A DNA stretch of 64,000 nt from Actinopolymorpha pittospori (GCF_014873875.1 NZ_JADBEM010000001.1:3162001-3226000), one strand, 5' to 3'. Positions 9,080-17,518 are shown, counted from the first letter of the stretch. Made by a program: numbers and translations. The notes: generated from the sequence alone by a model not told the origin.

Positions 9080-9606
9080 AGATGCTGATGTCGCCGCTCA
9101 CCGAGCACCGTGTCACCCAGATCGAGACCGTACGTCTGGGATCGCGGCGCGCGAACCAGCCTGCGCGGACCTACCGCGCGCCGCTCGACCCGGTCACCAT
9201 GGTCTGCCTGGCCACCAGCGGCGGCGGCCGTTGTCGGCACCAACCGCCGGACGGTCGCGTGCTCAGCTTCGAGCTCGGTACGAGCAAACTCCGCCAGCTT
9301 GATCGCATCCCCCGCATCACTCTTGGCTCCGGAGGCACCCCACCGCGGCCGGGCCGCGTGGAAGGCGTTCGGGTGCACGGCCACCACCGGGTGACCGGCG
9401 GCAAGAAGCCGCTCCACGATCAGCCCTGTACGGGCTTCGATCCCCACCGGCAGCTCTGCCGGCGGGCACAGCCCCGCCAACCGCTGCAACGTCGCCGCGA
9501 GTTCCTCCTCACCATGTGCCAGCCGCCAGCTCGCCACCAGCTCCCCCCGCTCATCGGTGACCGCCACACTGTGCGTCGATCTCGCCCAGTCCCAACCAAC
9601 CTGCAT
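9080..9606 (-). pseudogene. Truncated, frameshifted IS110-family transposase
   Basis: Reading the minus strand from ATG 9606 gives MQVGWDWARSTHSVAVTD, then VGIEARTGLIVERLL, HPNAFHAARPRWGASGAKSD and DAGDAIKLAEFART. These are the N-terminal DEDD (RuvC-like) parts of IS110 transposases: the first D in WDWA, E in IEA, and D in SDAGD. After about residue 115 the frame shifts, and the C-terminal serine-containing domain is missing. The element is therefore dead. It lies about 400 bases outside the left end of the integrative element. Confidence 0.75.
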
Positions 9607-9960
9607 CTGAGGCCACACCTCCAACGACGCCGTAGCCCACCGGTATCGAGGACGACGCCGGCAGCTCGTTGAAGGCCCTCGACACTCACATCGGGGCAAG
9701 TCCCTAACGCCAGTCAACCGCCCTCGGTCCAGCGCGGCCGGCAATACTGACGCTGGCCGTCCAGCGGCACGCGCCGCGGGCCGTACCACGCCAGAACCAG
9801 AAGGCGCGGACCTTCGGCGTGCCTCCATAGGGTTCACCAACGAGCGCTGCCTGCAGGGCGGTCGGGCGGTGCGCCGCGTCAGCGGCGCCTTGATCCAGCA
9901 CGGCGCGGCTCAGCAGCCCCAACCGACGACCATAGGCTCCGTGGTTGGCCCCCAAAACGA
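9607..9960. other. Gene-free stretch between IS110 remnant and element
   Basis: No gene can be supported. An open minus-strand frame at 9704-9955 has weakly protein-like content but no recognised motif. The stretch may hold more debris of the insertion sequence. Confidence 0.25.
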
Positions 9961-9998
9961 TCAGAGGCCCTGCCGGATCTCTCCGGCAGGGCCTCTGA
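9961..9998 (-). terminator. Original tRNA-Pro terminator, now displaced
   Basis: A perfect 17-bp stem (9961-9977 with 9982-9998) has a TCTC loop. On the minus strand it is followed by TCGTTTT. It sits directly downstream of the tRNA 3' end copy at the left end, so it most likely terminated tRNA-Pro before the element inserted. Insertion moved it 18.7 kb away from the intact tRNA gene. Confidence 0.75.
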
Positions 9999-10002
9999 CC
10001 TC

Positions 10003-10046
10003 CGTCGGGGTGGCGGGATTTGAACCCACGACCTCTTCGTCCCGAA
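10003..10046 (-). repeat. Left attachment site: copy of the tRNA-Pro 3' end
   Basis: These 44 bases are identical to 28705-28748 and correspond to the T arm, variable loop and 3' side of the anticodon arm of tRNA-Pro. With one mismatch the match extends leftwards to 9992 (55 bp). It marks the left junction of the element and is not a functional tRNA. Confidence 0.95.
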
Positions 10047-10144
10047 GCATGCCCCGCGGGGTCGGGACCTGGCTCCTCACGCTCGTCGCAGCGTGCATTT
10101 GGTACGTGGTTGTGCGGTGTGGTCCGGTCGGATGCCGCGCGATT

Positions 10145-10164
10145 GTCACCCAGTTAGTCACTCA
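10145..10164 (+). repeat. Left arm-type repeat, candidate integrase/excisionase site
   Basis: The 20 bases GTCACCCAGTTAGTCACTCA match 28636-28655 with one difference and in the same orientation. Each copy is itself two GTCACxCA units twelve bases apart. The site is about 100 bases inside the left attachment core. Position and pairing suggest arm-type binding sites for Int or Xis. Confidence 0.55.
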
Positions 10165-10369
10165 CCGCGTGCTCCGGCGGCGAGTCGAGGATCGGCTGCG
10201 GCTCGGACCGGGATCGGGCGAGCGTCGGAGCGTCGACCTTCCGGTTTTCAGATCTGGCCACGTCGACGGGCGGTCCTACCTGGCGTTCGCGGTGATCTTG
10301 CTTAGCTGGCTACTGCCTGGGCGTACCCGGGTCGGTTGGCGTCACGACTGGCGTCGCGTTCAGGCCGGG

Positions 10370-10474
10370 CTAGCTCGAGGACGCCAGGTCGCCAACGAAC
10401 GACCAGACGACGAAGGCCACGACAAGTGCGACCACGATCCAGACCCAGGTCGGTACTCGTCGAAGTTGGTTCAC
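10370..10474 (-). CDS. Small single-pass membrane protein (34 residues)
   Basis: A GTG at 10474 opens a frame encoding NQLRRVPTWVWIVVALVVA and then FVVWSFVGDLASSS. This is a basic N terminus followed by a single hydrophobic helix of about 18 residues, a typical small membrane protein. No strong ribosome binding site is seen, and an out-of-frame ATG overlaps the start. It lies just inside the left end of the element. Function unknown. The clean charge-then-hydrophobic layout makes chance less likely but does not exclude it. Confidence 0.4.
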   Translation of the reverse strand: MNQLRRVPTWVWIVVALVVAFVVWSFVGDLASSS

Positions 10475-11106
10475 ATCGGGATCATGGCAGATCCGCGAGC
10501 CGCTGGGCAGCGGTTGTGGTCACCCGGAGGACCGGCCGGTTCGACTGGAAGAAGCCTGGCAGCCTCACGCCCTGGTCGTCGGCCTCAAGCTGGGCCAGCG
10601 GTCCTGGAGCAGCGAAGGTCGGCCGGGTTGGTCGGTGGCCTGGCTTGCACCGGGAGGGTTGCGGGCCGCCGCATGTCCCGGCCCGGGGAGCAGCTTGCCC
10701 AGCGTCGCCTCTTCGCAGGTCCGGGCAGCTTCAACGCGAAGCCGCTGGTGGGAGTCACGTCCAGGACCTACGCCTTACGAGGCAGCACGGAGACTGTCTG
10801 GGCGTCGTTGGCAGGCCTCGTTCAGGCGTGCGTGGCCGTGTTCGGGTCCGTGCTGAACAGGCCTGAACGAGCGGGAACTGAGACCACAACTGAGACCACG
10901 ACCCGACGCGGTGGACGTTCGCGTTCGTCGGCCTCCGCCTCGCGCGGGTCAGCCATGTGCTTGCATGCGTCCGCCTCCGCCTCCAACAGGCCGGCCAGCA
11001 CCCTTGTCCGAAGCCGGACAGGTCGCGAAGTGAACAAGCTGAGGTATCGGTCCGTGCTAGACACACAGGCACTCCACGCTGAGCCCTCTGACTTAGGAGA
11101 ACTGGA
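10475..11106. other. Non-coding stretch with short repeats inside the left end of the AICE
   Basis: No convincing gene was found. It contains an 11-bp inverted repeat (CTCGTTCAGGC at 10817-10827, GCCTGAACGAG at 10861-10871). Right after it is a 12-bp tandem duplication (AACTGAGACCAC at 10876-10887 and 10888-10899). These may be protein-binding or transfer-related sites. The rest shows nothing recognisable. Confidence 0.35.
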
Positions 11107-11565
11107 ATGTCATGCAGAGCGAGTAGATCCGTCCGAGTCCTTGCTGTGGCCCTTACGGCGGTCGCCGCGACGGTGTTGTCGGCCCCTTCGTCCCTGGCTG
11201 GCACGGCGGAGCAGTTCACGGTGCCGTTTTCCGGTGACCAGGTGGTGCCCGGTCCTGGGGACCCCGACGGTGCAGGGGGTGTCTTCGTGGCCCTTGGCAC
11301 GAAGACCGGGACCTTCTGTTTCTTCATCGACACTGCCAATATCTCCACGCCTCTGACCGCGGTGCACCTGCACCGCGGAGTGCGGGGACAGGTGGGTGAG
11401 GTGGTTGTGGATCTGTATGGTCCATCCACCGACCCTGACGTCAGTGGCTGCCTCGACCTGGGGCGTGAGCAGGCGAGGGACATCAGGCAGGACAGGGGGA
11501 ACTACTACATCGACATGCACAGCGAGGAGTTCCCCGACGGCGCCCTCCGGGCCCAACTCGGCTAG
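11107..11565 (+). CDS. Secreted CHRD-domain-like protein
   Basis: A 152-residue exported protein. A Sec signal peptide with Arg-rich n-region and hydrophobic core (VLAVALTAVAATVLS) ends in an Ala-x-Ala-type site near SSLAG. The mature part, with PFSGDQVVP, AVHLHRGVRGQVG and a final HSEEFPDGALRAQL, matches the CHRD (chordin) domain pattern of H-x-H and a closing F-P-x-G-x-[IL]-R-x-Q. CHRD proteins are extracellular and of unknown biochemical role. GGAG upstream of ATG 11107 supports the start. It is probably passenger DNA of the AICE. Confidence 0.75.
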   Translation: MSCRASRSVRVLAVALTAVAATVLSAPSSLAGTAEQFTVPFSGDQVVPGPGDPDGAGGVFVALGTKTGTFCFFIDTANISTPLTAVHLHRGVRGQVGEVVVDLYGPSTDPDVSGCLDLGREQARDIRQDRGNYYIDMHSEEFPDGALRAQLG

Positions 11566-12086
11566 ACACTGCCAGCGGCTCGCCCGACCCAAGCTGTCCT
11601 GGCCGAGGCGGGCAGAGTTGCATGCTGGACGATCGGTCTGTCGACCGGCCGATAGCCGTCCCGCGTGGGGCACTCGGAGGGGCGGAGGGTTTGCCCGGTG
11701 GCCTGGCTTGGTCCGGGAGAGCGGTGGCCCGTAGCCTGTCCCGGCGTAGGCGGGTAGCTCGCTGCCCGCCCGTAACCGCCCGCCGTGGGCCGCCGCTCGT
11801 AGGGTCCCGGGCCAAGCGAGGTGGGTAAAGCCTCCGGCCCGGCGCCGGCCACGCACCTGGTCCCGCGGAGCGGGACGTGATGAGGGTCGCCAGTCTTCTG
11901 GCGGCCCTCTTGTCGCGCCCAGCCGCGTCGGCCGACCGGGCGCCGAAGGCGCAGAGGGAAGGCCGGCGCTGTGAGGCGGGCGCGGCGGCCCGTTTGGGCC
12001 GCCCTTGAAGACGTACAGAAACTTGTCACGGGCCCAGCGGCCGTGGATCTTTCGTCTAGCACTATCGTCCTCGTCTGGAGGGAGCT
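11566..12086. other. Intergenic stretch rich in GC hairpins
   Basis: No gene is supported. Besides the terminator at 11882-11909 it contains a second small hairpin (GCGGCCC / GGGCCGC near 11983-12001). The region between 11640 and 11850 is very GC-rich with short inverted repeats and no protein-like frame. Confidence 0.3.
11882..11909 (+). terminator. Terminator-like hairpin after the CHRD gene region
   Basis: GAGGGTCGCCAG at 11882-11893 and CTGGCGGCCCTC at 11898-11909 form a 12-bp stem (one G-T pair) around TCTT, followed by TTGTC. It is about 300 bases beyond the CHRD gene, so which transcript it ends is uncertain. Confidence 0.5.
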
Positions 12087-12512
12087 ATGACGATGCGGGG
12101 CGTCATTCGTGCGGTCAGGGCGCGTCCATTGCTGGCATGTTCGATCGTCCTTCGAGCCGGATGCCTGGGGGTGTTCGGCCTTCTGTTCGTGGTCGTGCCG
12201 ATCGTTGGGGGTGTGCTGAGTGGGGGTGACGGACCTAGCCCAACGCCCAGTCGTACTTCACCTTCCCCTTCACCTTCATACTCGCCAGTGACATGGACCT
12301 CTCGGGGACTCGCGTGCGGCGATGGATGGCGATCGGGCTCGATCGGTCGTCGCGGGGCCTGTAGCCATCACGGCGGTGTCGTCGAGGTCTGGGAGGGAAG
12401 CGATGGCACGCAGTTGAGGTGTCGCGATGGGTTCCCGCCACAACGTGCAGACACTCAGCTTGAACAGTTGAAGCAAATTGGCCAGCTGTATTGCAGGTCC
12501 CTTCCCGAGTGA
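12087..12512 (+). CDS. Membrane-anchored DUF3761-like protein
   Basis: A 141-residue protein. A basic N terminus and a transmembrane helix (about 15-45, including VFGLLFVVVPIVGGVL) are followed by a Ser/Pro-rich linker. A small extracytoplasmic domain follows with CGDG, SGSIGRRGACSHHGGVV and later C-x-DGF. The GACSHHGGV signature is that of DUF3761, a small cysteine-containing domain of unknown function. GGAGGGAG sits directly before ATG 12087, which fixes the start. Confidence 0.65.
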   Translation: MTMRGVIRAVRARPLLACSIVLRAGCLGVFGLLFVVVPIVGGVLSGGDGPSPTPSRTSPSPSPSYSPVTWTSRGLACGDGWRSGSIGRRGACSHHGGVVEVWEGSDGTQLRCRDGFPPQRADTQLEQLKQIGQLYCRSLPE

Positions 12513-13014
12513 CGATACGTCCTCGCTTCTGCGCCGTCGTTCGACTGGCGAATGACGGCACAAGGCACGAACCTTGTAGCTCTGTGCCGATCTAGACGCG
12601 GCGATCTTTGTCGACGGCAGGGAGATCCGGGTCTCACCGACCAGGTATGGTCTACACGACCTCGACGCCCATGAACTGCTATCACCCGTCGGATCCACGG
12701 CCACAAGGTCACTTCGGCGGCTCCTACAAGCGAACCGCACCGTGGGCAAGCGCCATCCAGGCCAGGCTGGCCCTCAGGAAGCGCGGGCATCGCCACCACC
12801 CAGGCAAGCCAGCCTGGCTCTGAGGAGCCCTCCGGGGAGGGCCTGCCGTGGCCACTTGATCGACGTGAGCTTCCCTGCGCGCGCCGAGCACGGGAATCAG
12901 ACTGCCAGATCTAGTGGCGGCCACACCTACGCGATGTCGAGTCGACCGAATCCGGCCAAACTGCGGACATGGTAACCCAGGCATGGAGGAGGCAGAACCG
13001 TAAGCTTTTCGATC
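12513..13014. other. Intergenic stretch with a possible gene fragment
   Basis: No start-to-stop gene can be supported. The plus-strand frame open from 12583 contains protein-like sequence (AAIFVDGREIRVSPTRYG, then LDAHELLSPVGS) without a start codon in reach, so it may be a decayed gene end. GGAGGAGG at 12986-12993 precedes the next gene by about 22 bases. Confidence 0.3.
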
Positions 13015-13494
13015 GTGGATTGGATCTCGGTAGCTGGGCTGGCGGTGGCTGCGTTTGCCTTGCTGATTCAGTGGCGCTCCCATCGCCGGGCGATGGATGC
13101 GCAGGCCGCGGGAAACCGCATGGCCTTGGAGGCACAGGCAACAGAGAGTCGCGACGGCCGACGGCATGCTGAGGCGCTCGCCCGGGCCGACCGCGAGCAT
13201 GCGTTGGCTCTGGCCAGAGAGGACCGCCTTTGGGCGCGGAGGGCCGATCTTTACACTTCCATCCTCGAGGCGATGCGGAGGCGGATCGAGGGCCGCGAAC
13301 CGTCGCCGCCTGCACCGCCGGACGATCCCCGGCTCACAAGCTTGGCTACCCAAGCCCATGTACTGGCGAGCGGACAGGTGCAGGAGTGTCTGAACGAATT
13401 CGTCTATGACGGGCCGGACCATGAGCGGCAGGTAGACATCTGGGACGATCTCCAACACGTCGTGCATCGGGAACTAGGTATTCCGCGAGACTAG
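13015..13494 (+). CDS. Hypothetical single-pass membrane protein with helical domain
   Basis: A 159-residue protein. A short membrane helix at 5-19 (SVAGLAVAAFALLIQW) is followed by a long charged, Ala/Arg/Glu-rich helical stretch (20-80) that could be coiled coil. A C-terminal segment ends in DLQHVVHRELGIPRD. No family is recognised. GTG 13015 is the only sensible start, although the best ribosome site is rather far upstream. The gene converges with 13528-14073, whose product has the same plan of an N-terminal helix followed by a helical cytosolic part. It may be part of the defence cargo. Confidence 0.6.
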   Translation: MDWISVAGLAVAAFALLIQWRSHRRAMDAQAAGNRMALEAQATESRDGRRHAEALARADREHALALAREDRLWARRADLYTSILEAMRRRIEGREPSPPAPPDDPRLTSLATQAHVLASGQVQECLNEFVYDGPDHERQVDIWDDLQHVVHRELGIPRD

Positions 13495-13527
13495 CCTGGG
13501 CCCTCGCTTCTCCTCAAAGGAGGCGGC

Positions 13528-14073
13528 CTAATTCTGCTTCGGTAGGCCAGCGACACGGCGCGCAATCGCGGTAAAGTTTCGTAGCGCGGCGTCGAAGTCG
13601 GCTGCTTTGTCACTAAATGCGCTATGTTTGGAAAGGGCCAGAGCTGCTTGGATCAAGCCATCAGCAGCAACTGCGAGCTCCGTGTTGCCAGCCATATGTA
13701 GTTGTGCCCAAGCGGACGTGAGACGGGTCAGAGGCCCGATCAGAGCAGCTTCGGCTTTTGCGGATCCGTCGGCATCCCATGCGAATGTAGTGCGAGCGGC
13801 GATAAGGAGTCCCTTTGAGCGACTGTCTGCCGCGAGGATTTCAACGAGTGCAGCCATGACAACGCGAAGCCGTGCACGTCGCGACGCCCAGACGTTCGCC
13901 TGCAGCGCAAGGCTTCCCTGATACATCGTCGCTGCCGCGACCATCTCACTAGCAAGCTGGCCATAGCGCTCCTGGTCGCGCCTTCGATTGCCGCGGCGTT
14001 CGCCATACCAGGTCGCGATCCAAAGTAGAGCTGGTACTGCGGCGCTGACGAGGCCGATGAGAATCTGCTCCAT
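13528..14073 (-). CDS. Hypothetical single-pass membrane protein, last gene of the RM operon
   Basis: A 181-residue protein. An N-terminal transmembrane helix (about 4-24, LIGLVSAAVPALLWIATWYG) is followed by a basic RRGNRRRDQER stretch, the positive-inside side, and an alpha-helical cytosolic domain to the end. No family recognised. It starts 44 bases after the stop of the HEPN-like gene on the same strand, so it may be co-transcribed with mod and res. A membrane protein at the end of a defence operon could be an effector, but this is inference only. Confidence 0.6.
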   Translation of the reverse strand: MEQILIGLVSAAVPALLWIATWYGERRGNRRRDQERYGQLASEMVAAATMYQGSLALQANVWASRRARLRVVMAALVEILAADSRSKGLLIAARTTFAWDADGSAKAEAALIGPLTRLTSAWAQLHMAGNTELAVAADGLIQAALALSKHSAFSDKAADFDAALRNFTAIARRVAGLPKQN

Positions 14074-14117
14074 CCGATCATGGTGCCGTGTGCCGTCTCA
14101 CCGGTTTCCGCGGGTGT

Positions 14118-14906
14118 TTAGTCGACTGGAGCAGACCTCTGGTCGAGCAACCGCCACCCCCGTCCTGTCAAGTGCCACGCGAGCAGGTATCCGTTCACGA
14201 TGTCGCTTAGTGACCCCGCGACGGCAAAATCTGCTAAGCCGCCGTCGGCTGCCGGTCCGCTTTGCTGGGTCCCCGGACGGTTGAACGCAACCCACAGGAG
14301 CCCGTGTGCAGCCCCTGACCCGGCACGCCACTCTGATCGTGCTTCGACCTCGGCTTGAGAGCCGAGCGCCGCTGCGGCGGCTTGCTGGACGATGCCGGTG
14401 GCGTTGAAGCGGCCTGCATCCCCAGTTGTCGCACGTAGGGCCTCGTGCTCATCGCGACGCCTGCGGATGTGGTCGACGAGACTCGTCGTGTTCGGGTCGT
14501 TGCCTGCTGCCAAGACGGCGAGGTCGTTGAGGTATTTCAGGTGCTGCTCGTAGATCTCGGCCCTGACGATCCGGCTTCGTTGGAGGCGCTTGGTTGCATC
14601 GTCCGGGGCGAGGACCCAGACGGCCTGGGCGGCACTCAGGGTGGCGGTGCGGATTAGGGTGCGTTGAGCGAAGGGAAAGAGGGTACGCGCGTCGAGATGA
14701 GCGCGGATTGCCTTAAGGTGATCACCAGCTGCTGACAGGGCCCCGAAAACAAGTTGGGAGGTAGGGAGCACCTTCCAGTCCTCGTCGTCGGCTGCCAACT
14801 TGCTCCCTGGCGCCGCGTGGAATGCGGTCTCCGCCCGTTGACTCCAGCGCTCGAGGTCAGGATAGGTCGATCGGATGTGTTCGAGGGCTTCTTGTTCAGT
14901 GGTCAT
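14118..14906 (-). CDS. Hypothetical helical protein with HEPN-like R-x6-H motif, coupled to res
   Basis: A 262-residue, mostly helical protein of no recognised family. Its ATG overlaps the res stop (TGATG), so it is translationally coupled to the restriction subunit. Residues 191-203 read SEWRAGSGAAHGL. R194 and H201 form an R-x6-H pair as in HEPN ribonuclease domains, and the surrounding SGxAHG resembles several uncharacterised helical families. Whether it is a true HEPN nuclease cannot be decided here. Position and coupling suggest a third component or a back-up abortive effector of the type III RM system. Confidence 0.7.
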   Translation of the reverse strand: MTTEQEALEHIRSTYPDLERWSQRAETAFHAAPGSKLAADDEDWKVLPTSQLVFGALSAAGDHLKAIRAHLDARTLFPFAQRTLIRTATLSAAQAVWVLAPDDATKRLQRSRIVRAEIYEQHLKYLNDLAVLAAGNDPNTTSLVDHIRRRRDEHEALRATTGDAGRFNATGIVQQAAAAALGSQAEVEARSEWRAGSGAAHGLLWVAFNRPGTQQSGPAADGGLADFAVAGSLSDIVNGYLLAWHLTGRGWRLLDQRSAPVD

Positions 14907-17509
14907 CAGTGGCTGATGTAGTTCGTAGCTGCCGTACTGAGGTACAACTTCTCCGCGTCGTCGGCCTCCTTGACGGCTCGCCGGACCTGTTCGCGCGTGA
15001 GGTCGAGAACACGCAGAGTCTTATCTTTCATCTGGGCAACGGCTTCGACGCGGTGGAACTCCTCGGCGTACTCGACGGCGAAATTCGCGAGACCACGGAG
15101 CTTCGGGAGCGCGTCAGTGAGGTGAGTGCCGTGGGGGTCGACGATGGAGACCCTAATGTTGTCCTCATCACCGGCGAAGAAGATGAAGTCTGGACACAGG
15201 CGTCGCCAGTTCTCCTTGGCGTCCTTGTATGCGATGGCCAGGGAGTCGTCGGATGCCCTGCCGGGGTTGCGGTACCAGGCGAGGAAACCTGGCTGGGCCA
15301 TCTCGGAGTCGAGCACCATCGCTTCCCAGGCGGAGTCGAACGAGGAGAGGGGGAACTCGCCGTTGCCGTCGGACATGAGATGGCCAGTCCTGGTGGTGAA
15401 CTTCTCCCCGTCGGCGTTCTCGGTCTCTTCCGAGCGGACCCTAGGTCGCAGTATGTCGATTCGCTGGGGATCGGTGGACATGGCGATGATGTCGTCGTAG
15501 ACGGCTCGCCGTTCGTCGCGGAGGCCTTTGATGGCGACCCGGTACTGGTCGAGCCACTTCTTCGCCATGGCGTCGGCTTCACGGTTGAGTTCGGCCTGTA
15601 CTCCAGCAACCTTGGCTAGGGCTGCCACTTTGAGGTGCGCTTCGAACAGACCGTCATCATCTCCGTCGGCGACGGCGATGTGGTCGGCATACTTGCGGGC
15701 GACGTCCGGTGACAGTATGCGTCCGGCCATCTTGAAGTCGGCTTCGACGGAGCGTTCGTCGGCGATTTCGGAGAACTGGCCTTCGACAACCACGTTCTTG
15801 TTGCCGGCGCTGGCCAGGATGGTTTCGCCTTGAACTTTGAGGATTTCGTCGCTGGCCTCGTCGACTTTACCCTTGTGACGTGCCATGAGACCGTCGAGGA
15901 CGGCGAAAAGCTCAGCGTAGGCGTCCTTGCGGGCGTGGGTCCGAAGAGCGTCACGGGAGAGCGCCTGCGCGAGGGCGCTGAGCCGCTTGGTGGGTTTCGC
16001 GACCTTGCGTGGCAGCGTCTGGGACGGGAGTCGGTCGAACGCCTCCCACACGGCCGCGGGGATGGTTTTGTTGACGTACATGTCGAGCGGCTTGATCAGC
16101 ACGCGACGGCCGTCGCCGCCCCCAGTATCACCTGACCCGTCGTCGCCCTCAGGATTCTTTCCGAGTAAGACGTCCGCGACTGCGGTGGCGGTCTTGCGGT
16201 TGAACTTCGGCAGTACGCACTCGACAGAGTTCAGGAGATCGTGCCCGGGGATGCGTCGGGCAAGAGGGGTGCGGACCATACGCCCGAGCAACTGGGTGAT
16301 GTGTGTCTCGTCCTTGGCAGGCCGGAACGACACCAAGACCTCAGCTCTGGGGCAGTCCCACCCGGTTGAGATGCCGTCCTTGGCGAATAGGACTCTGACG
16401 CGGGTTCGTTCTTGTACCTTTTCGGGGCTCACGTACGGGACGACGAAGCCGCCGGCATCGATGGGGATGTGGTCGCCGAACACATGCGCCATCGCGTCCG
16501 GGGGAAGGTCATGCCATTCGTCGTAGATTGTCGTGAAGGCCGACACCAGTAGTTCATCAGATGGTGTGTTGGGAACCTGCACGACGAAAAGTGGTACCAC
16601 CGGGTCGACGGGCGGATCCTGTGCCTCTGCATACTCCCGCCACATCGTGGTGGACTCCTTCACCTTCCGGATCGCACGGGCCAACAGCACCGTGTCGAAG
16701 GCTCCGGACTCGTCGGGGATGTCCAGTCGAATGTCGTCCTTGAGCAGCCCGGACTCCTGCACCCGCGCCGGGTCCACGATGACCGACGGATACTGCAGCC
16801 GTCCCTCTGCTTCTGCCATGGCCGTGTTGAACCGCTCTACTGTCGCGGAGATTCCCCACACGACCGGCACCGGTGGAACCCCATTCGCGCCGTTGATGAG
16901 CCGCCGCACGTTGGTCTGCTTCTCAGCACGGTCAGTCTTCGAGGGCTTCCGCATGCCCCGGTGCGCTTCGTCCAGGATAAGGTAGAGCGTCAGATGCTCA
17001 TCTTCGATGGTGTTCCGAAGCGTGTCCCAGATGGTGAAGGAGCGCAAATCCGGCGATGCCTGACGCTCCATCAGTGCCTCTTGGTGGTCATCGACCGCAC
17101 CCTTGACCAGTAGTGAGTTCTTGGACAACTTCTGGGAGTTCAGAAAGTAGACCTTGCCCGGCTCGAACTTCTGCTGGTTAAATGTGCTCCCGATGACAAC
17201 GAGCCGTGAATGCGGAATACGATCCCCGGCCTCCATGAGTCGAAACCGAGTCTGCTCGTTCAACGACGGATCGTCGGTGAACCACAACACCACCGCACCG
17301 GGATCGGCCTGGAAGTCGAAGTCGTCGTTGCCGTCGAATAGCGACTCGATGACTGAGGCAGCCATTACGGTCTTGCCTGCACCAGTTGTTGCGGTCAAGG
17401 AGAACGCGACCGGGCGGCCTTTGCGATGGAAGTCATCACGAGCGTCCGCGAGATTACGAAGGACATTGCCGACAGCATCGTTCTGATAGTCCTTTAGCGT
17501 GAATTCCAT
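14906..17509 (-). CDS. res: Type III restriction enzyme, Res subunit (helicase-nuclease)
   Basis: An 867-residue SF2 helicase with a C-terminal nuclease region. Walker A is TATTGAGKT at 39-47, the DEAH box LILDEAHRG at about 177-185, a SAT motif (WGISATVER) follows, and motif VI is LLGRMVRTP. The C-terminal part contains PDFIFF near 773 and IVDPHG near 789-794, where type III enzymes carry PD...E-x-K. The acidic/basic pair is therefore changed to D-P-H. With Mod, Res forms the ATP-dependent complex that cuts unmodified DNA after one-dimensional communication between sites. It starts nine bases after mod on the same strand. Confidence 0.92.
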   Translation of the reverse strand: MEFTLKDYQNDAVGNVLRNLADARDDFHRKGRPVAFSLTATTGAGKTVMAASVIESLFDGNDDFDFQADPGAVVLWFTDDPSLNEQTRFRLMEAGDRIPHSRLVVIGSTFNQQKFEPGKVYFLNSQKLSKNSLLVKGAVDDHQEALMERQASPDLRSFTIWDTLRNTIEDEHLTLYLILDEAHRGMRKPSKTDRAEKQTNVRRLINGANGVPPVPVVWGISATVERFNTAMAEAEGRLQYPSVIVDPARVQESGLLKDDIRLDIPDESGAFDTVLLARAIRKVKESTTMWREYAEAQDPPVDPVVPLFVVQVPNTPSDELLVSAFTTIYDEWHDLPPDAMAHVFGDHIPIDAGGFVVPYVSPEKVQERTRVRVLFAKDGISTGWDCPRAEVLVSFRPAKDETHITQLLGRMVRTPLARRIPGHDLLNSVECVLPKFNRKTATAVADVLLGKNPEGDDGSGDTGGGDGRRVLIKPLDMYVNKTIPAAVWEAFDRLPSQTLPRKVAKPTKRLSALAQALSRDALRTHARKDAYAELFAVLDGLMARHKGKVDEASDEILKVQGETILASAGNKNVVVEGQFSEIADERSVEADFKMAGRILSPDVARKYADHIAVADGDDDGLFEAHLKVAALAKVAGVQAELNREADAMAKKWLDQYRVAIKGLRDERRAVYDDIIAMSTDPQRIDILRPRVRSEETENADGEKFTTRTGHLMSDGNGEFPLSSFDSAWEAMVLDSEMAQPGFLAWYRNPGRASDDSLAIAYKDAKENWRRLCPDFIFFAGDEDNIRVSIVDPHGTHLTDALPKLRGLANFAVEYAEEFHRVEAVAQMKDKTLRVLDLTREQVRRAVKEADDAEKLYLSTAATNYISH

Positions 17510-17518
17510 GGCCGACCG

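Noticed and set aside
9704..9955. Minus-strand frame as a second transposase fragment
   Set aside because: No transposase motif could be recognised; left as uncertain debris.
10003..10046. A second tRNA-Pro gene at the left end
   Set aside because: Only the 3' portion matches; the acceptor 5' strand and D arm are missing, so it is an attachment-site copy.
12724..13467. 247-codon minus-strand frame opposite the 13015-13494 gene
   Set aside because: No start context or motif; the plus-strand frame has a membrane helix and a typical helical composition.
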